The notes beneath the pieces are model-generated. The model was not told where the DNA came from and searched no databases. It worked only from the letters and a program-made list of their open reading frames with translations. From contig SCTY01000012.1 of NCBI GenBank assembly GCA_004297625.1, positions 1-64,000 of the forward strand: a stretch of 64,000 nt of DNA, read 5' to 3'. A program made the translations under genes and the position numbers. Source of the stretch: Betaproteobacteria bacterium. Lineage in GTDB: Bacteria; Pseudomonadota; Gammaproteobacteria; Burkholderiales; SG8-39. Below are positions 54,825 to 62,605 of the stretch, in pieces (positions within the stretch are counted from its first letter, which is position 1; each line of letters starts with the position of its first letter).

Positions 54825-55134
54825 TCAAATCGTTGTTGCAAGTCCTAGCAATAACTTAGCACCCGCGCAGCCTCGATTCCCGTCCGGTGGCCCAAAAAGT
54901 GGCCCAGATCGGAGGGTGCGCACGTGCAGTACGCCTACCGTTAGTCTCACGTCGGGTACGTAGTCTTAGAGGCCGCAAGTTCGTTGCAGGCCCACCGTCG
55001 GAAATTTTTTCCGTTTTCTGGCTCGTTTCTTATATCGCCTACGAGTCAGGTAATTCGACCAAGGAACCGCCGATCAAGGCAAGTTGTTCCATGTTCCACT
55101 AAGCGCCGACGGCATCGGTGCTGTCGGCAACGTA
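54825..55134. other. Left end of the tRNA-Ala island, no clear gene
   Basis: Contains TGGCCCA-AAAAG-TGGCCCA at 54888-54906. Short ORFs here lack ribosome sites and family features. No integrase C-terminus was recognised on either strand. Confidence 0.5.
54888..54906. repeat. Paired TGGCCCA motif, left island end
   Basis: Two TGGCCCA heptamers 12 bp apart. The same pair with the same spacing and orientation is at 57833-57851; 17 of 19 bases agree. Possible recombinase arm sites. Confidence 0.5.
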
Positions 55135-55950
55135 CTACCTAGTATTGTTGGGCACGCTGCTTCGACGTACGCCCACCGGTTGAGACGTTGCGGACGCCTT
55201 GCCAGCGAGTTGCCCGGTCTTGAAAGCCTTGTACGCCACCAAATCGAAGAGGTTCGCCGACTGGATCTCATCGACGGGCAACACTATTCCAAAATCCTTT
55301 GGGGCTAGGTGTCCAAGAGGTGCAGCCAATGGAGCTGCGCGGTTTGCCGGATCAATCGTTCCGTAAGCGTCGCGGTAGTTCGTGACGAACACTATTCGCA
55401 TTGTGTCGTTGTCACGGTAGCCACTTACCAGCGGGAGGATCTTGATCCACTTGCGGTCGTGCGAGGGATCGAACGTCTGTGTCACGAATCCGACGTAGAC
55501 CTTTCGACCCTTCATCGATACAGCGATTGGGATCGTTCTCGCGACGGCCTCGTTTAGGAGCTGCTCGAAGTAGTCGTGGCTGATGGCTTTGGCAAGCGCA
55601 GTGCCTCTCCAGTAAAACAGGTTCCACAGCTTGCTCACAGGCACACTCAGAAGTAGGGCGCCGACGGCGGCCACGGTCAAATCAAATGAGTAACCCTTGT
55701 CGGGATCCTTGAAGTATGGCCCTATCAAGCCGTGAAACTTCGCCTCAACTGCGCGGTACGTCTCGAACTCAGCTTTGAGCCACTGTCGAAGGACTAGAGC
55801 AAGCACGAACAGAACGAAGCCCCAGAGTGCCGCCCTAAAGTAGAGCCTATGTCCCTGCTCGCGAGACGCGAGGTAACGGGTCAGGTTGCACGAGCCGGAA
55901 AAGAGGTATCCCCCAACGAGAGGGAGTAGAAGCAGGATCGCAACGTCCAT
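55135..55950 (-). CDS. Island membrane protein with cytoplasmic beta domain
   Basis: 271 aa. Hydrophobic helices at about 4-22, 40-58 and 90-108, with FYWRG after the third. The C-terminal domain reads RTIPIAVSMKGRKVYVGFVT, then ILPLVSGYRDNDTMRIVFVTNY and FGIVLPVDEIQSANLFD. This pattern recurs in uncharacterised accessory membrane proteins and suggests a small beta barrel. I assign no function. Second gene of the leftward island pair, 12 bp after the 77-aa gene. Confidence 0.75.
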   Translation of the reverse strand: MDVAILLLLPLVGGYLFSGSCNLTRYLASREQGHRLYFRAALWGFVLFVLALVLRQWLKAEFETYRAVEAKFHGLIGPYFKDPDKGYSFDLTVAAVGALLLSVPVSKLWNLFYWRGTALAKAISHDYFEQLLNEAVARTIPIAVSMKGRKVYVGFVTQTFDPSHDRKWIKILPLVSGYRDNDTMRIVFVTNYRDAYGTIDPANRAAPLAAPLGHLAPKDFGIVLPVDEIQSANLFDLVAYKAFKTGQLAGKASATSQPVGVRRSSVPNNTR

Positions 55951-55962
55951 GCGATCGCGCCA

Positions 55963-56196
55963 CTATCCTGCTGGTTTGGCCTCTTGCTTGTGAACCTCGG
56001 CTGCGTCGCGCTCCATCACGTTGCGCACGATTTCAACCTGGAGCGGAAAGTCTTCCAGTGCTTGTATCTGCCTCTTGGCTTCTTCAGACGAGAGCAAACG
56101 CGCTGCGTCGACATGAAGCGCGCCTGTGCTTAGCACCGTGACCTGCACGGGCTTCGACTGATACATCGTCCACAATTTCGCAAACAATTCGCTCAT
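55963..56196 (-). CDS. Island small protein (77 aa)
   Basis: Starts at ATG 56196 behind a GGGGGAA ribosome site. Sequence MSELFAKLWTMYQSKPVQV, then VDAARLLSSEEAKRQIQALEDFP and a charged C-terminal helix. No known domain and no membrane segment. It precedes the membrane protein by 12 bp, so the two are probably made together. Confidence 0.6.
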   Translation of the reverse strand: MSELFAKLWTMYQSKPVQVTVLSTGALHVDAARLLSSEEAKRQIQALEDFPLQVEIVRNVMERDAAEVHKQEAKPAG

Positions 56197-56563
56197 GTCG
56201 CATTCCCCCACCCAATGCAATGGGCGGACCCGAGTCTACACCCGCTCGCAAATCCAAATTCTCCGTTGCGATAGTGGGATCAACGGGAGATAGGGGTATT
56301 CCACTTTGCGCCCGTTACGCTCTTGAGATGCATCCAGTCGCCGCTCGGACCTTTTTACGAGTAATAAGTTACCGGGCAGTCGATACGAAAAGCCTGACAA
56401 ATCGATAAAGTGGGATTAAACCAAAGGGTTATGAAATGCGGTCGCATGCGCCAAGTACGTCACCCGACGCCACGGCCCGACATCATTGGCACGCCATAGC
56501 TGTGTTACTGTTGTACCCGGGGTGGGGAACATAGGGGGAAGCGAGCTTTGCTCGCGGATATTT
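56197..56563. other. Divergent intergenic region of the island
   Basis: About 370 bp, no supported gene. Should hold promoters for both island gene pairs. A short hairpin GCGAGC-TTT-GCTCGC lies at 56538-56552, just before the 61-aa gene. Confidence 0.5.
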
Positions 56564-56749
56564 ATGGCGCAAACCGAGAATCTCAGTAACGAGCTAGATG
56601 CACTGGTCGCTGAGGCCATGCAGCAACCAGGCGTTGCCGATGTAATGGCCGTTTACGGTCAGTTGCAGCAGGCGGATCAATCTGCACGAGAGACGATGCA
56701 GTCCCTGCGTGCGCATTGGCAGTACCAATCTAGCAACTCCTCCAGCTAG
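56564..56749 (+). CDS. Island small helical protein (61 aa)
   Basis: Starts at ATG 56564 (MAQTENLSNELDALVAEAM); the upstream frame is not protein-like. Mostly helical and acidic (QQPGVADVMAVYGQLQQADQSA), ending in a Ser/Asn tail. The ribosome site is weak, and the upstream hairpin may affect initiation. 20 bp before the protease gene, so it is a likely adaptor or co-expressed partner. Confidence 0.55.
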   Translation: MAQTENLSNELDALVAEAMQQPGVADVMAVYGQLQQADQSARETMQSLRAHWQYQSSNSSS

Positions 56750-56769
56750 TCGCTTCCCAGGGGCACGGC

Positions 56770-57798
56770 ATGCCCTCCTGGGGAGGAATCCTCAAAGAGC
56801 TCGCGAATTCGAAGACGCCGGGCGGCAAGCCCGACTTCGATAAGGTTCGTCGCAAGTACCTCGCTGCCCACCATCAGCGCACCAAGCGGGCGGTGATTCT
56901 CTACGCGACGAAGTGGACCGACATTGATCCCGAGATTCCGCCGGATGCAATTTCCGTGGCGGATGCCGATATTCAGGGCTTCATGGAGGCCTGTTACGAG
57001 GTTCCGGAAAAAGAGCTTGATCTCCTGCTACACAGCCCAGGCGGTTCGTTGGAGGCTGCCGAAGCAATAGTCCAGTATCTACGAGACCGATTCCAACATA
57101 TTCGCGTGATAGTTCCTCAAGCGGCAATGTCGGCAGCGACCATGATCGCCTGTGCCGCAGACGAGATTGTCCTTGGCGAGCATTCTTCGCTAGGGCCCAT
57201 CGACCCTCAGTTCATTCTCAACACAGCCCTCGGAAAGCGGGTGGCGCCGGCGCAGGCGATTCGAGATCAGTTCGCTCTTGCCAAGAAAGAGTGTCAAGAC
57301 CCCAAACTACTTGGGGCCTGGCTTCCAATGCTTAGCCAGTTTGGCCCTGACCTGTTGGTTCAATGTGCGAATGCATCAATTCTGTCCCATGACCTTGTTC
57401 AGCAGTGGCTCGAGAAATATATGTTCCGAGGGGATGGCGACGCTCACGATAAAGCAGTAGCGATTGCCGATTGGCTTGCTGATCACAATGAATTCAAGAG
57501 CCACGGCCGCCACATTCCGCGGAGTCAGCTCGAAGCCAAGAAGATGAAGATTAAACACCTTGAGCAAGATCCCAGGGAGCAGGATGATCTTCTATCGGTT
57601 TTCCATGCGACCACACATACGTTCACTGGAACGGGCGCTGTGAAGATCATCGAGAACCACAAGGGCAATGCGTGGGTAAACCAGATTCAGAAAGTCCTGG
57701 CAGTCCAAGGACCAGTCATGGGGCCATTCCCAGGAGCGCCCGGAGGCGGCGGCGCCCCGCACGCACCATTCAAGAAGAAGTTGATCGGCGAAGCCTAG
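56770..57798 (+). CDS. SDH-type Clp-fold serine protease
   Basis: 342 aa. Opens MPSWGGILKELANSK and continues with RRKYLAAHHQRTKRAVILYATKW, a typical start of the SDH (serine-dehydrogenase proteinase, PF01972-like) family. ClpP/SppA-like core: oxyanion strand LLLHSPGGSLEAAEAI, nucleophile region PQAAMSAATMIACAADEI, and LGEHSSLGPIDPQ. A Gly/Pro-rich tail ends the protein. No signal peptide or membrane helix. Family members are cytosolic or membrane-associated peptidases, often in accessory regions. Target unknown. Confidence 0.85.
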   Translation: MPSWGGILKELANSKTPGGKPDFDKVRRKYLAAHHQRTKRAVILYATKWTDIDPEIPPDAISVADADIQGFMEACYEVPEKELDLLLHSPGGSLEAAEAIVQYLRDRFQHIRVIVPQAAMSAATMIACAADEIVLGEHSSLGPIDPQFILNTALGKRVAPAQAIRDQFALAKKECQDPKLLGAWLPMLSQFGPDLLVQCANASILSHDLVQQWLEKYMFRGDGDAHDKAVAIADWLADHNEFKSHGRHIPRSQLEAKKMKIKHLEQDPREQDDLLSVFHATTHTFTGTGAVKIIENHKGNAWVNQIQKVLAVQGPVMGPFPGAPGGGGAPHAPFKKKLIGEA

Positions 57799-57832
57799 CT
57801 TTAGGCCGGTGGCTTTATATAATTGCACCCAT

Positions 57833-57851
57833 TGGCCCAAACGGTGGCCCA
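57833..57851. repeat. Paired TGGCCCA motif, right island end
   Basis: TGGCCCA-AACGG-TGGCCCA, 60 bp before the right att copy. Same heptamers, spacing and orientation as at 54888-54906. Confidence 0.5.
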
Positions 57852-57910
57852 AACTGGACCGGTAATACACGACCGGGATGCGCGTAAGTCCGGGGCGTAG
57901 GAGCTTATAG

Positions 57911-57934
57911 GTTCGGTCCTCCTCCACCCCACCA
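57911..57934. repeat. attR: displaced tRNA-Ala 3' end
   Basis: GTTCGGTCC to CCACCCCACCA, matching 54801-54824 at 22 of 24 positions. Its CCACCCC would restore full pairing with the tRNA 5' end, marking it as the original chromosomal 3' end. Confidence 0.75.
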
Positions 57935-57945
57935 CTTCTCCTTTG

Positions 57946-58344
57946 ATGACGCCACTGCGGGTTCTGGCCTGCACGGTTGCGGAAGCCGAGCCGCGCTTAA
58001 GGCGTGTGCTGCCGGACGCAGACCTCAAGGTCGTACTGACGACGTCCGCGGCGCTGGAGACGCTGAAACGCGATGCCTTCGACTTATTGCTCGTCGGCAT
58101 GCGCTTCGATGAATCGCGTGCGCCGGAGTTTGTCGAGCGTATTCACAAAGACCCGACGCTCAAGCGGCCGCCGATTGTCGGGATCCGGGGCGCAGCCCGC
58201 GAAGTGGTGATATCGCCCCGCCACTTCGACTTGCCCATGTGGGCGATGGGTGCTTGCGACGTGATCGATTTGAGCGCCATCCCGAACAACGGCGTCGGCA
58301 ACCGGAGCATCCGAGAACGCTTGATCCGTTGTGTGCGCGCTTAA
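57946..58344 (+). CDS. Degenerate receiver-like protein
   Basis: 132 aa from ATG 57946, 11 bp outside the island's right end. The spacing of strands and helices (PLRVLACTVAEAEP, AFDLLLVGMRFDES, PPIVGIRG) fits a receiver fold. The acidic pair is absent and the phospho-Asp position reads Gly (LLVGM). It cannot be phosphorylated in the usual way. Translationally coupled to the next gene by overlap. Confidence 0.6.
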   Translation: MTPLRVLACTVAEAEPRLRRVLPDADLKVVLTTSAALETLKRDAFDLLLVGMRFDESRAPEFVERIHKDPTLKRPPIVGIRGAAREVVISPRHFDLPMWAMGACDVIDLSAIPNNGVGNRSIRERLIRCVRA

Positions 58345-58804
58345 GCGTATCGTTTCCGGCGGGCAGACCGGCGTGGATCGCGGCGCGCTCGACGCGGCGC
58401 TCGCCCTCGGCTTTCCGTGCGGCGGCTGGTGTCCTGCCGGCCGCAAGGCCGAGGACGGAGCGATTCCGCCTCGCTATCCCGTCGCCGAACTGGGCAGCGC
58501 GGACTACGCCGCGCGTACCCGCCGGAACGTGCTCGATTCCGACGGCACCCTCATCATCCATTTTGGCGAGCTGATCGGAGGAACGCTCAACACGCTTCGG
58601 CTATGCGAGAGCCTTGGCAAGCCGTTCCTGCTGATCGACGGCGATGCGATAAACGCCAAGGAAGCGGGTGCACGAGCGGCTGCGTTCGCCAATGAGAAGG
58701 CAATCCGCGTGCTGAATGTCGCTGGGCCTCGGGAGAGCGGCCACCCGGGCGCGTGCCGCTATGCCGAAGAGGTCGTGAGCGGCATACTCGAGTCCGTGGT
58801 TTGA
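58331..58804 (+). CDS. Putative molybdenum-cofactor carrier (YpsA/SLOG-like)
   Basis: 157 aa from GTG, overlapping the previous gene by 14 bp. KRIVSGGQTGVDRGALDAAL and GGWCPAGRKAEDG are the signature of the putative Mo-carrier family (PF12694), with TLIIHFGELIGGTLNTLRLC further on. The Rossmann-like fold binds a nucleotide-type ligand. The molybdopterin enzyme at 42 kb gives a reason to keep such a carrier, but the two are 14 kb apart. Confidence 0.8.
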   Translation: MCALKRIVSGGQTGVDRGALDAALALGFPCGGWCPAGRKAEDGAIPPRYPVAELGSADYAARTRRNVLDSDGTLIIHFGELIGGTLNTLRLCESLGKPFLLIDGDAINAKEAGARAAAFANEKAIRVLNVAGPRESGHPGACRYAEEVVSGILESVV

Positions 58805-58830
58805 TCGTGGCTGGCGTTCGGAGGTATCCG

Positions 58831-59778
58831 ATGAGAAAGCTTCTGCTGATTCTTCTAATGGCCGCGGGCGCGGTGCAAGCGCAGTCCTATCCGACGAAGC
58901 CGGTGCGCTTCATCGTGCCGTACCCTCCAGGGGGCTCCACCGATCTCGCGGCCCGCACCGTGGCCGAGCGGCTCACCCAAAGCCTCGGACAGCAGGTACT
59001 GGTGGAAAACCGCGGCGGGGCCGCAGGCGCGATCGGCACCACGGAGGTGGCGCGCGCGGCGCCCGACGGGCACACCCTTCTCTTCGCCGCGGACACCGTG
59101 ATTACGCTGCATCTCGTGGCCAAAGTGCCGTTCGACATTCAGCGCGACTTCACGCCCATCACCATGGTCACGATCCAGCCGATCGCGGTCGCGGTGCATC
59201 CCTCGCTCGGGGTCAATAACGTCAAGGAGCTCATCGCCTACGGCAAGCGCAATCCCGGCAAGCTTTCCTTCGCGCATTCGGGCACCGGCACCGGACAGCA
59301 TTTTTCCGGCGTGCTGCTGGGCAAGATGGCCGGCATCGAGATCGTCGACGTGCCCTACAAGGGCGGCGGCCCGGCGGTGCAGGATCTTCTCGGCGGACAG
59401 GTGCCGATGGCGGTGATGGGATCTACGCCGCTTATCCCGCACCATAAAGCAGGCCGCATCAGGATTCTCGCGTTTACGACCCAGCAGCGCTTCCCCGCAA
59501 TGCCCGATATCCCGACGTTGCACGAGTCGGGGTTGACCGGTTTCGATACCAGCCAATGGCTGGGGCTGCTGGCGCCGAAGGGCACCGCGCCGGAGGTCGT
59601 TTCGAAGCTGCACGCGGAGACCGCGAAGGTGCTCGCCATGCCGGACGTGAGGCAGCGCCTGGAGCAGGCGGCTTTGCAGGCAGTCGGCAACACGCCGAGC
59701 GAATTCAAGGCGCAGATCGAGGCCGACAACGCGCGCTGGACCAAGCTCGCGCTCGAGCTCGGCATGAAGCCGCAGTAG
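58831..59778 (+). CDS. TctC/Bug-family periplasmic solute-binding protein
   Basis: 315 aa from ATG 58831 with GGAGGT upstream. Signal peptide ending at AVQAQ, then YPTKPVRFIVPYPPGGSTDL, GAAGAIGTTEVARAAPDGHT and VPYKGGGPAVQDLLGGQV, all Bug-family hallmarks. Captures a small carboxylate in the periplasm; no cognate TctA/TctB nearby. Closer to typical host composition than the copy at 40.6 kb. Confidence 0.93.
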   Translation: MRKLLLILLMAAGAVQAQSYPTKPVRFIVPYPPGGSTDLAARTVAERLTQSLGQQVLVENRGGAAGAIGTTEVARAAPDGHTLLFAADTVITLHLVAKVPFDIQRDFTPITMVTIQPIAVAVHPSLGVNNVKELIAYGKRNPGKLSFAHSGTGTGQHFSGVLLGKMAGIEIVDVPYKGGGPAVQDLLGGQVPMAVMGSTPLIPHHKAGRIRILAFTTQQRFPAMPDIPTLHESGLTGFDTSQWLGLLAPKGTAPEVVSKLHAETAKVLAMPDVRQRLEQAALQAVGNTPSEFKAQIEADNARWTKLALELGMKPQ

Positions 59779-59860
59779 CGATGTAGTAGGCCCGCGACAC
59801 GAATATCGTTCAGGGAGCGACAGCTGCGCGTCTATCGGCACTTTTCCCCGGGCAGTTATC

Positions 59861-60295
59861 ATGACGTCCGCTATGGCACTGCCCAGCGAAAAAGAAAGCG
59901 GCGAACCGAAGATCGTCAGCCTGAGGCCCCAACCGGGCGCAACGCGCCGCGTATTGGTTGTCGAGGACCATCTCGATACGGTTCATTCGATGGCGGTCAT
60001 GCTGAAGAGCATGGGTCACCAGGTGCAGTTCGCGATCAACGGATTTGCGGCAATCGACATAGCGCGCAGCTTCCGGCCGGACTTCGTCCTGCTCGACATC
60101 GGATTGCCCGATTACAAGGGCGACGAGATCGCGCGGCAGATCAAATGGGAGCCCGGCCTGGAGCACACGAAAATCATCGCCATCACGGGCTGTTCCGACG
60201 ACGAAACGAAACAGCGCGCCATGAGCGCCGGCTGCGAAGGAGTCTTCGTGAAGCCGTTGAGCCCCGTGGCCCTCGAGGAGCTCCTGGCGAAGTAG
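59861..60295 (+). CDS. Single-domain response regulator
   Basis: 144 aa. A 28-residue N-terminal tail, then a receiver with ED pair (VVEDH), phospho-acceptor D79 in VLLDIGLPDYKG, IIAITG and Lys in VKPLSP. No output domain. No kinase overlaps it directly; hybrid kinases in the region may phosphorylate it. Confidence 0.9.
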   Translation: MTSAMALPSEKESGEPKIVSLRPQPGATRRVLVVEDHLDTVHSMAVMLKSMGHQVQFAINGFAAIDIARSFRPDFVLLDIGLPDYKGDEIARQIKWEPGLEHTKIIAITGCSDDETKQRAMSAGCEGVFVKPLSPVALEELLAK

Positions 60296-60317
60296 TAGTG
60301 CAGAAGGGCCGACACTC

Positions 60318-60989
60318 GTGAGCCTGCGCGGCAAAGCGGTGGTCGCGATCTGGCAGGACGCGCCGCCGGAGACTCGGGCGGAGTATTTCGAGTGGCATAA
60401 CCGCGAGCACATGCTCGAGCGCGTGGGCATTCCGGGCTTCCTGCGCGGGCGGCGCTATTGCGCCCTCAATGGCGAGCCGGAATTTTTTACGCTGTACGAG
60501 GCGCAATCGCTCGAAGCGCTCACCGGCGCCGACTATACCGGGAGGCTTAACAACCCGAGCGCGTGGACCCGGCGCGTGGCGCCGCAGCTGCGCAACAACG
60601 TGCGCTCGCTTTGCAGCGTGGCGTTGTCGCTGGGCCCCGGCGTTGGCGGCCTTGTCATGACGTGGCGCTACGACGTTGCGTCGGGAAGCGAAGCAGCGCA
60701 ACGCGCTCTCGTGGAGACGAGATTGCGCGAGCTCGCGAACCGCAAAGGCATCGTCGGCGCACACCTTTGCCTTGGCGATCTCGCTGCGAGCTCGGTGCAG
60801 ACGGCGGAAAAGAAAGCGCGCGCCATGAAGGCGCTCACCCCCGGATGGGTAGTGATCGTGGAAGGCGCAGGCGATCGGGCGGCTCTCGAAGACGCCTGCG
60901 CCGCGCTCCTGCCGGCCAAGGCACTGGCGGAGGCCGGCGCCCTTGACCCGGCTTGCGGCCTCTACCAGCTCCAATACCAGCCCGGCTAA
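60318..60989 (+). CDS. Predicted dimeric alpha/beta-barrel (EthD-like) protein
   Basis: 223 aa from GTG. Two ferredoxin-like halves: the first has VVAIWQDAPPETRAEYFEWH followed by NREHMLERVGIPGFLRGRRY, the second LVMTWRYDVASGSEA with HLCLGDLAASS. The WHNREHMLERV pattern resembles EthD/NIPSNAP-like proteins. Enzymatic role unknown. 22 bp after the receiver gene. Confidence 0.6.
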   Translation: MSLRGKAVVAIWQDAPPETRAEYFEWHNREHMLERVGIPGFLRGRRYCALNGEPEFFTLYEAQSLEALTGADYTGRLNNPSAWTRRVAPQLRNNVRSLCSVALSLGPGVGGLVMTWRYDVASGSEAAQRALVETRLRELANRKGIVGAHLCLGDLAASSVQTAEKKARAMKALTPGWVVIVEGAGDRAALEDACAALLPAKALAEAGALDPACGLYQLQYQPG

Positions 60990-60994
60990 GGCGG

Positions 60995-61345
60995 CTATCT
61001 CCTGTTGGACCCGATACCGGTGCCGGTCGAAGCCTGCTCGCGCAGGCACTTCAGGCGCTCGTCCCCGGTGAGCGTGTCGCAAAGGCCGCTCGAGCGGGTC
61101 GGAGCGGAGCTGCTCGTCGCGCCGCTGGCGCCGACGCTCGGGGTGCCGCTAGAGCTTGTCGTGTCGGAGGAGCGCGGCGCGGTCGTGCCAGCGGCGCCGG
61201 CGTTGTCGGCGCTCGTGCCGGTCGAAGGCGGCGACATGCCCCGATCCGAGCGAATGATCGAGCCGGACTGGCTTTGCGCGAACGTCGCGCTCGAGAGCGC
61301 CACGAGCGCGGCCGCCGTGGCGATGAAAACCGTCTTCAGTTCCAT
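60995..61345 (-). CDS. Ser/Thr/Gly-rich secreted protein
   Basis: 116 aa. Signal peptide (MELKTVFIATAAALVALSSA), then about 65 residues of low-complexity Ser/Thr/Ala/Gly. The tail LCDTLTGDERLKCLREQ has two Cys that could form a disulfide. Similar short proteins with a C-x11-C tail are common in betaproteobacteria. Function unknown. Convergent with the preceding gene. Confidence 0.65.
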   Translation of the reverse strand: MELKTVFIATAAALVALSSATFAQSQSGSIIRSDRGMSPPSTGTSADNAGAAGTTAPRSSDTTSSSGTPSVGASGATSSSAPTRSSGLCDTLTGDERLKCLREQASTGTGIGSNRR

Positions 61346-61435
61346 TGCGTTGCTCCTTTGAATGCGGGGGCTGTCGTAGTCCCCGGAAGCATGCTTCGGG
61401 GCTGCAATCCGCGTGCCACGTTACCATTGCCGGTG

Positions 61436-62605
61436 ATGAGACCGCTTCGGTTCCTCGCCGCGGCGCTGCAACGCCTGGTGGACTTGATGGACCCGCACGA
61501 GGGGCGCTATCGCATGCTTTTCGAGCACAGTCCGTTGCCGATGTGGGTCGCGGACCTGCAAACGCTGCGTTTTCTCAGCGTGAACGAGGCGGCGCTCGAG
61601 CTATACGGCTATACGCGCGAGGAGTTCCTCGCCATGACCGCGAACGACGTGCGTCCGCAAGAGGACGCCGAGGCTTTCGGCGCTTTCCTGCGAAGCGAGT
61701 CGGGCGAAGTCGTGCGCGGCGTGTTCCGCAACCGGAAAAGAAGCGGCGGGGCGATCGATATCGAGGGCGTCGGCCACCGGGTCACCTGGCGCGGCCGCGC
61801 CGCGCGCCTGGTGCTCATCAACGACATCACCGAGCGCAAGCGCACGCAGGAAGAGCTCGAGCGGCTCAACCGCGAGCTCGAGGACCGCGTGCGCAGCCGC
61901 ACCGCCCAGCTTGAAGCGGCGAACAAGGAGCTCGAGGCGTTCAGCTACTCGGTTTCCCACGATCTGCGCGCGCCGGTGCGCCACATCGACGGCTTCGTGA
62001 AGCTGCTCGAACGCGAGCAGCCGCCCGGAACCGATAAGGCGGCGCACTACCTGCGCACCATCGCTGCGTCCTCGCGGCGCATGGCGGCGCTGATTGACGA
62101 TCTGCTCGCGCTCTCGCGCACCGGGCGCGCGCCGCTCGAGATGAAGACCGTGCCGCTGCGCCGGCTGGTCGACGAAGTGATCGCCGACCTGCGCCCCGAT
62201 GTCGCGCGCCGGCGCGTCGAATGGCGCGTCGCACGCCTTCCCGCCGTGCGCGCGGATCCGTCCTTGCTGCGCGTGGTGCTTCAGAACCTGCTTGAAAACG
62301 CGGTGAAGTACACCCAGCGCCAGCGGATCGCGACGATCGAGATCGGCGCACTGCGCCTGGAGAGCGGCGAGACGGCCGTGTTTGTGCGCGATAACGGCGT
62401 GGGCTTCGACATGCGCTACTCCGACCGTCTTTTCGGCGTCTTTCAGAGGCTGCACCGCGCCGAGGAGTTCGAAGGCACCGGCATCGGCCTCGCGACCGCG
62501 CGCCGCGTCGTGCACCGCCATGGCGGCCGCATCTGGGGCGAGGGCGAGCCGGAGCGCGGGGCTTGCTTCTATTTCACCGTCCAGCCGCTAGGGGAAGAAG
62601 GATGA
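61436..62605 (+). CDS. Cytoplasmic PAS-histidine kinase
   Basis: 389 aa from ATG 61436; the upstream in-frame sequence is shadow. A PAS domain (about 25-140, MLFEHSPLPMWVADLQTLRF) and a coiled coil lead to HisKA with H175 in SVSHDLRAPVRHIDGF and a HATPase (ENAVKYT, DNGVGFDM, GTGIGLATARRVV). This phytochrome-kinase-like HisKA subtype lacks membrane segments. The stop overlaps the next gene (ATGA). Confidence 0.92.
   Translation: MRPLRFLAAALQRLVDLMDPHEGRYRMLFEHSPLPMWVADLQTLRFLSVNEAALELYGYTREEFLAMTANDVRPQEDAEAFGAFLRSESGEVVRGVFRNRKRSGGAIDIEGVGHRVTWRGRAARLVLINDITERKRTQEELERLNRELEDRVRSRTAQLEAANKELEAFSYSVSHDLRAPVRHIDGFVKLLEREQPPGTDKAAHYLRTIAASSRRMAALIDDLLALSRTGRAPLEMKTVPLRRLVDEVIADLRPDVARRRVEWRVARLPAVRADPSLLRVVLQNLLENAVKYTQRQRIATIEIGALRLESGETAVFVRDNGVGFDMRYSDRLFGVFQRLHRAEEFEGTGIGLATARRVVHRHGGRIWGEGEPERGACFYFTVQPLGEEG

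Noticed and set aside
56480..56500. Sigma-54 promoter (TGGCACG...) before the island protease pair
   Set aside because: The -12 element reads AGCT rather than TTGC, and no bEBP or RpoN context is visible.
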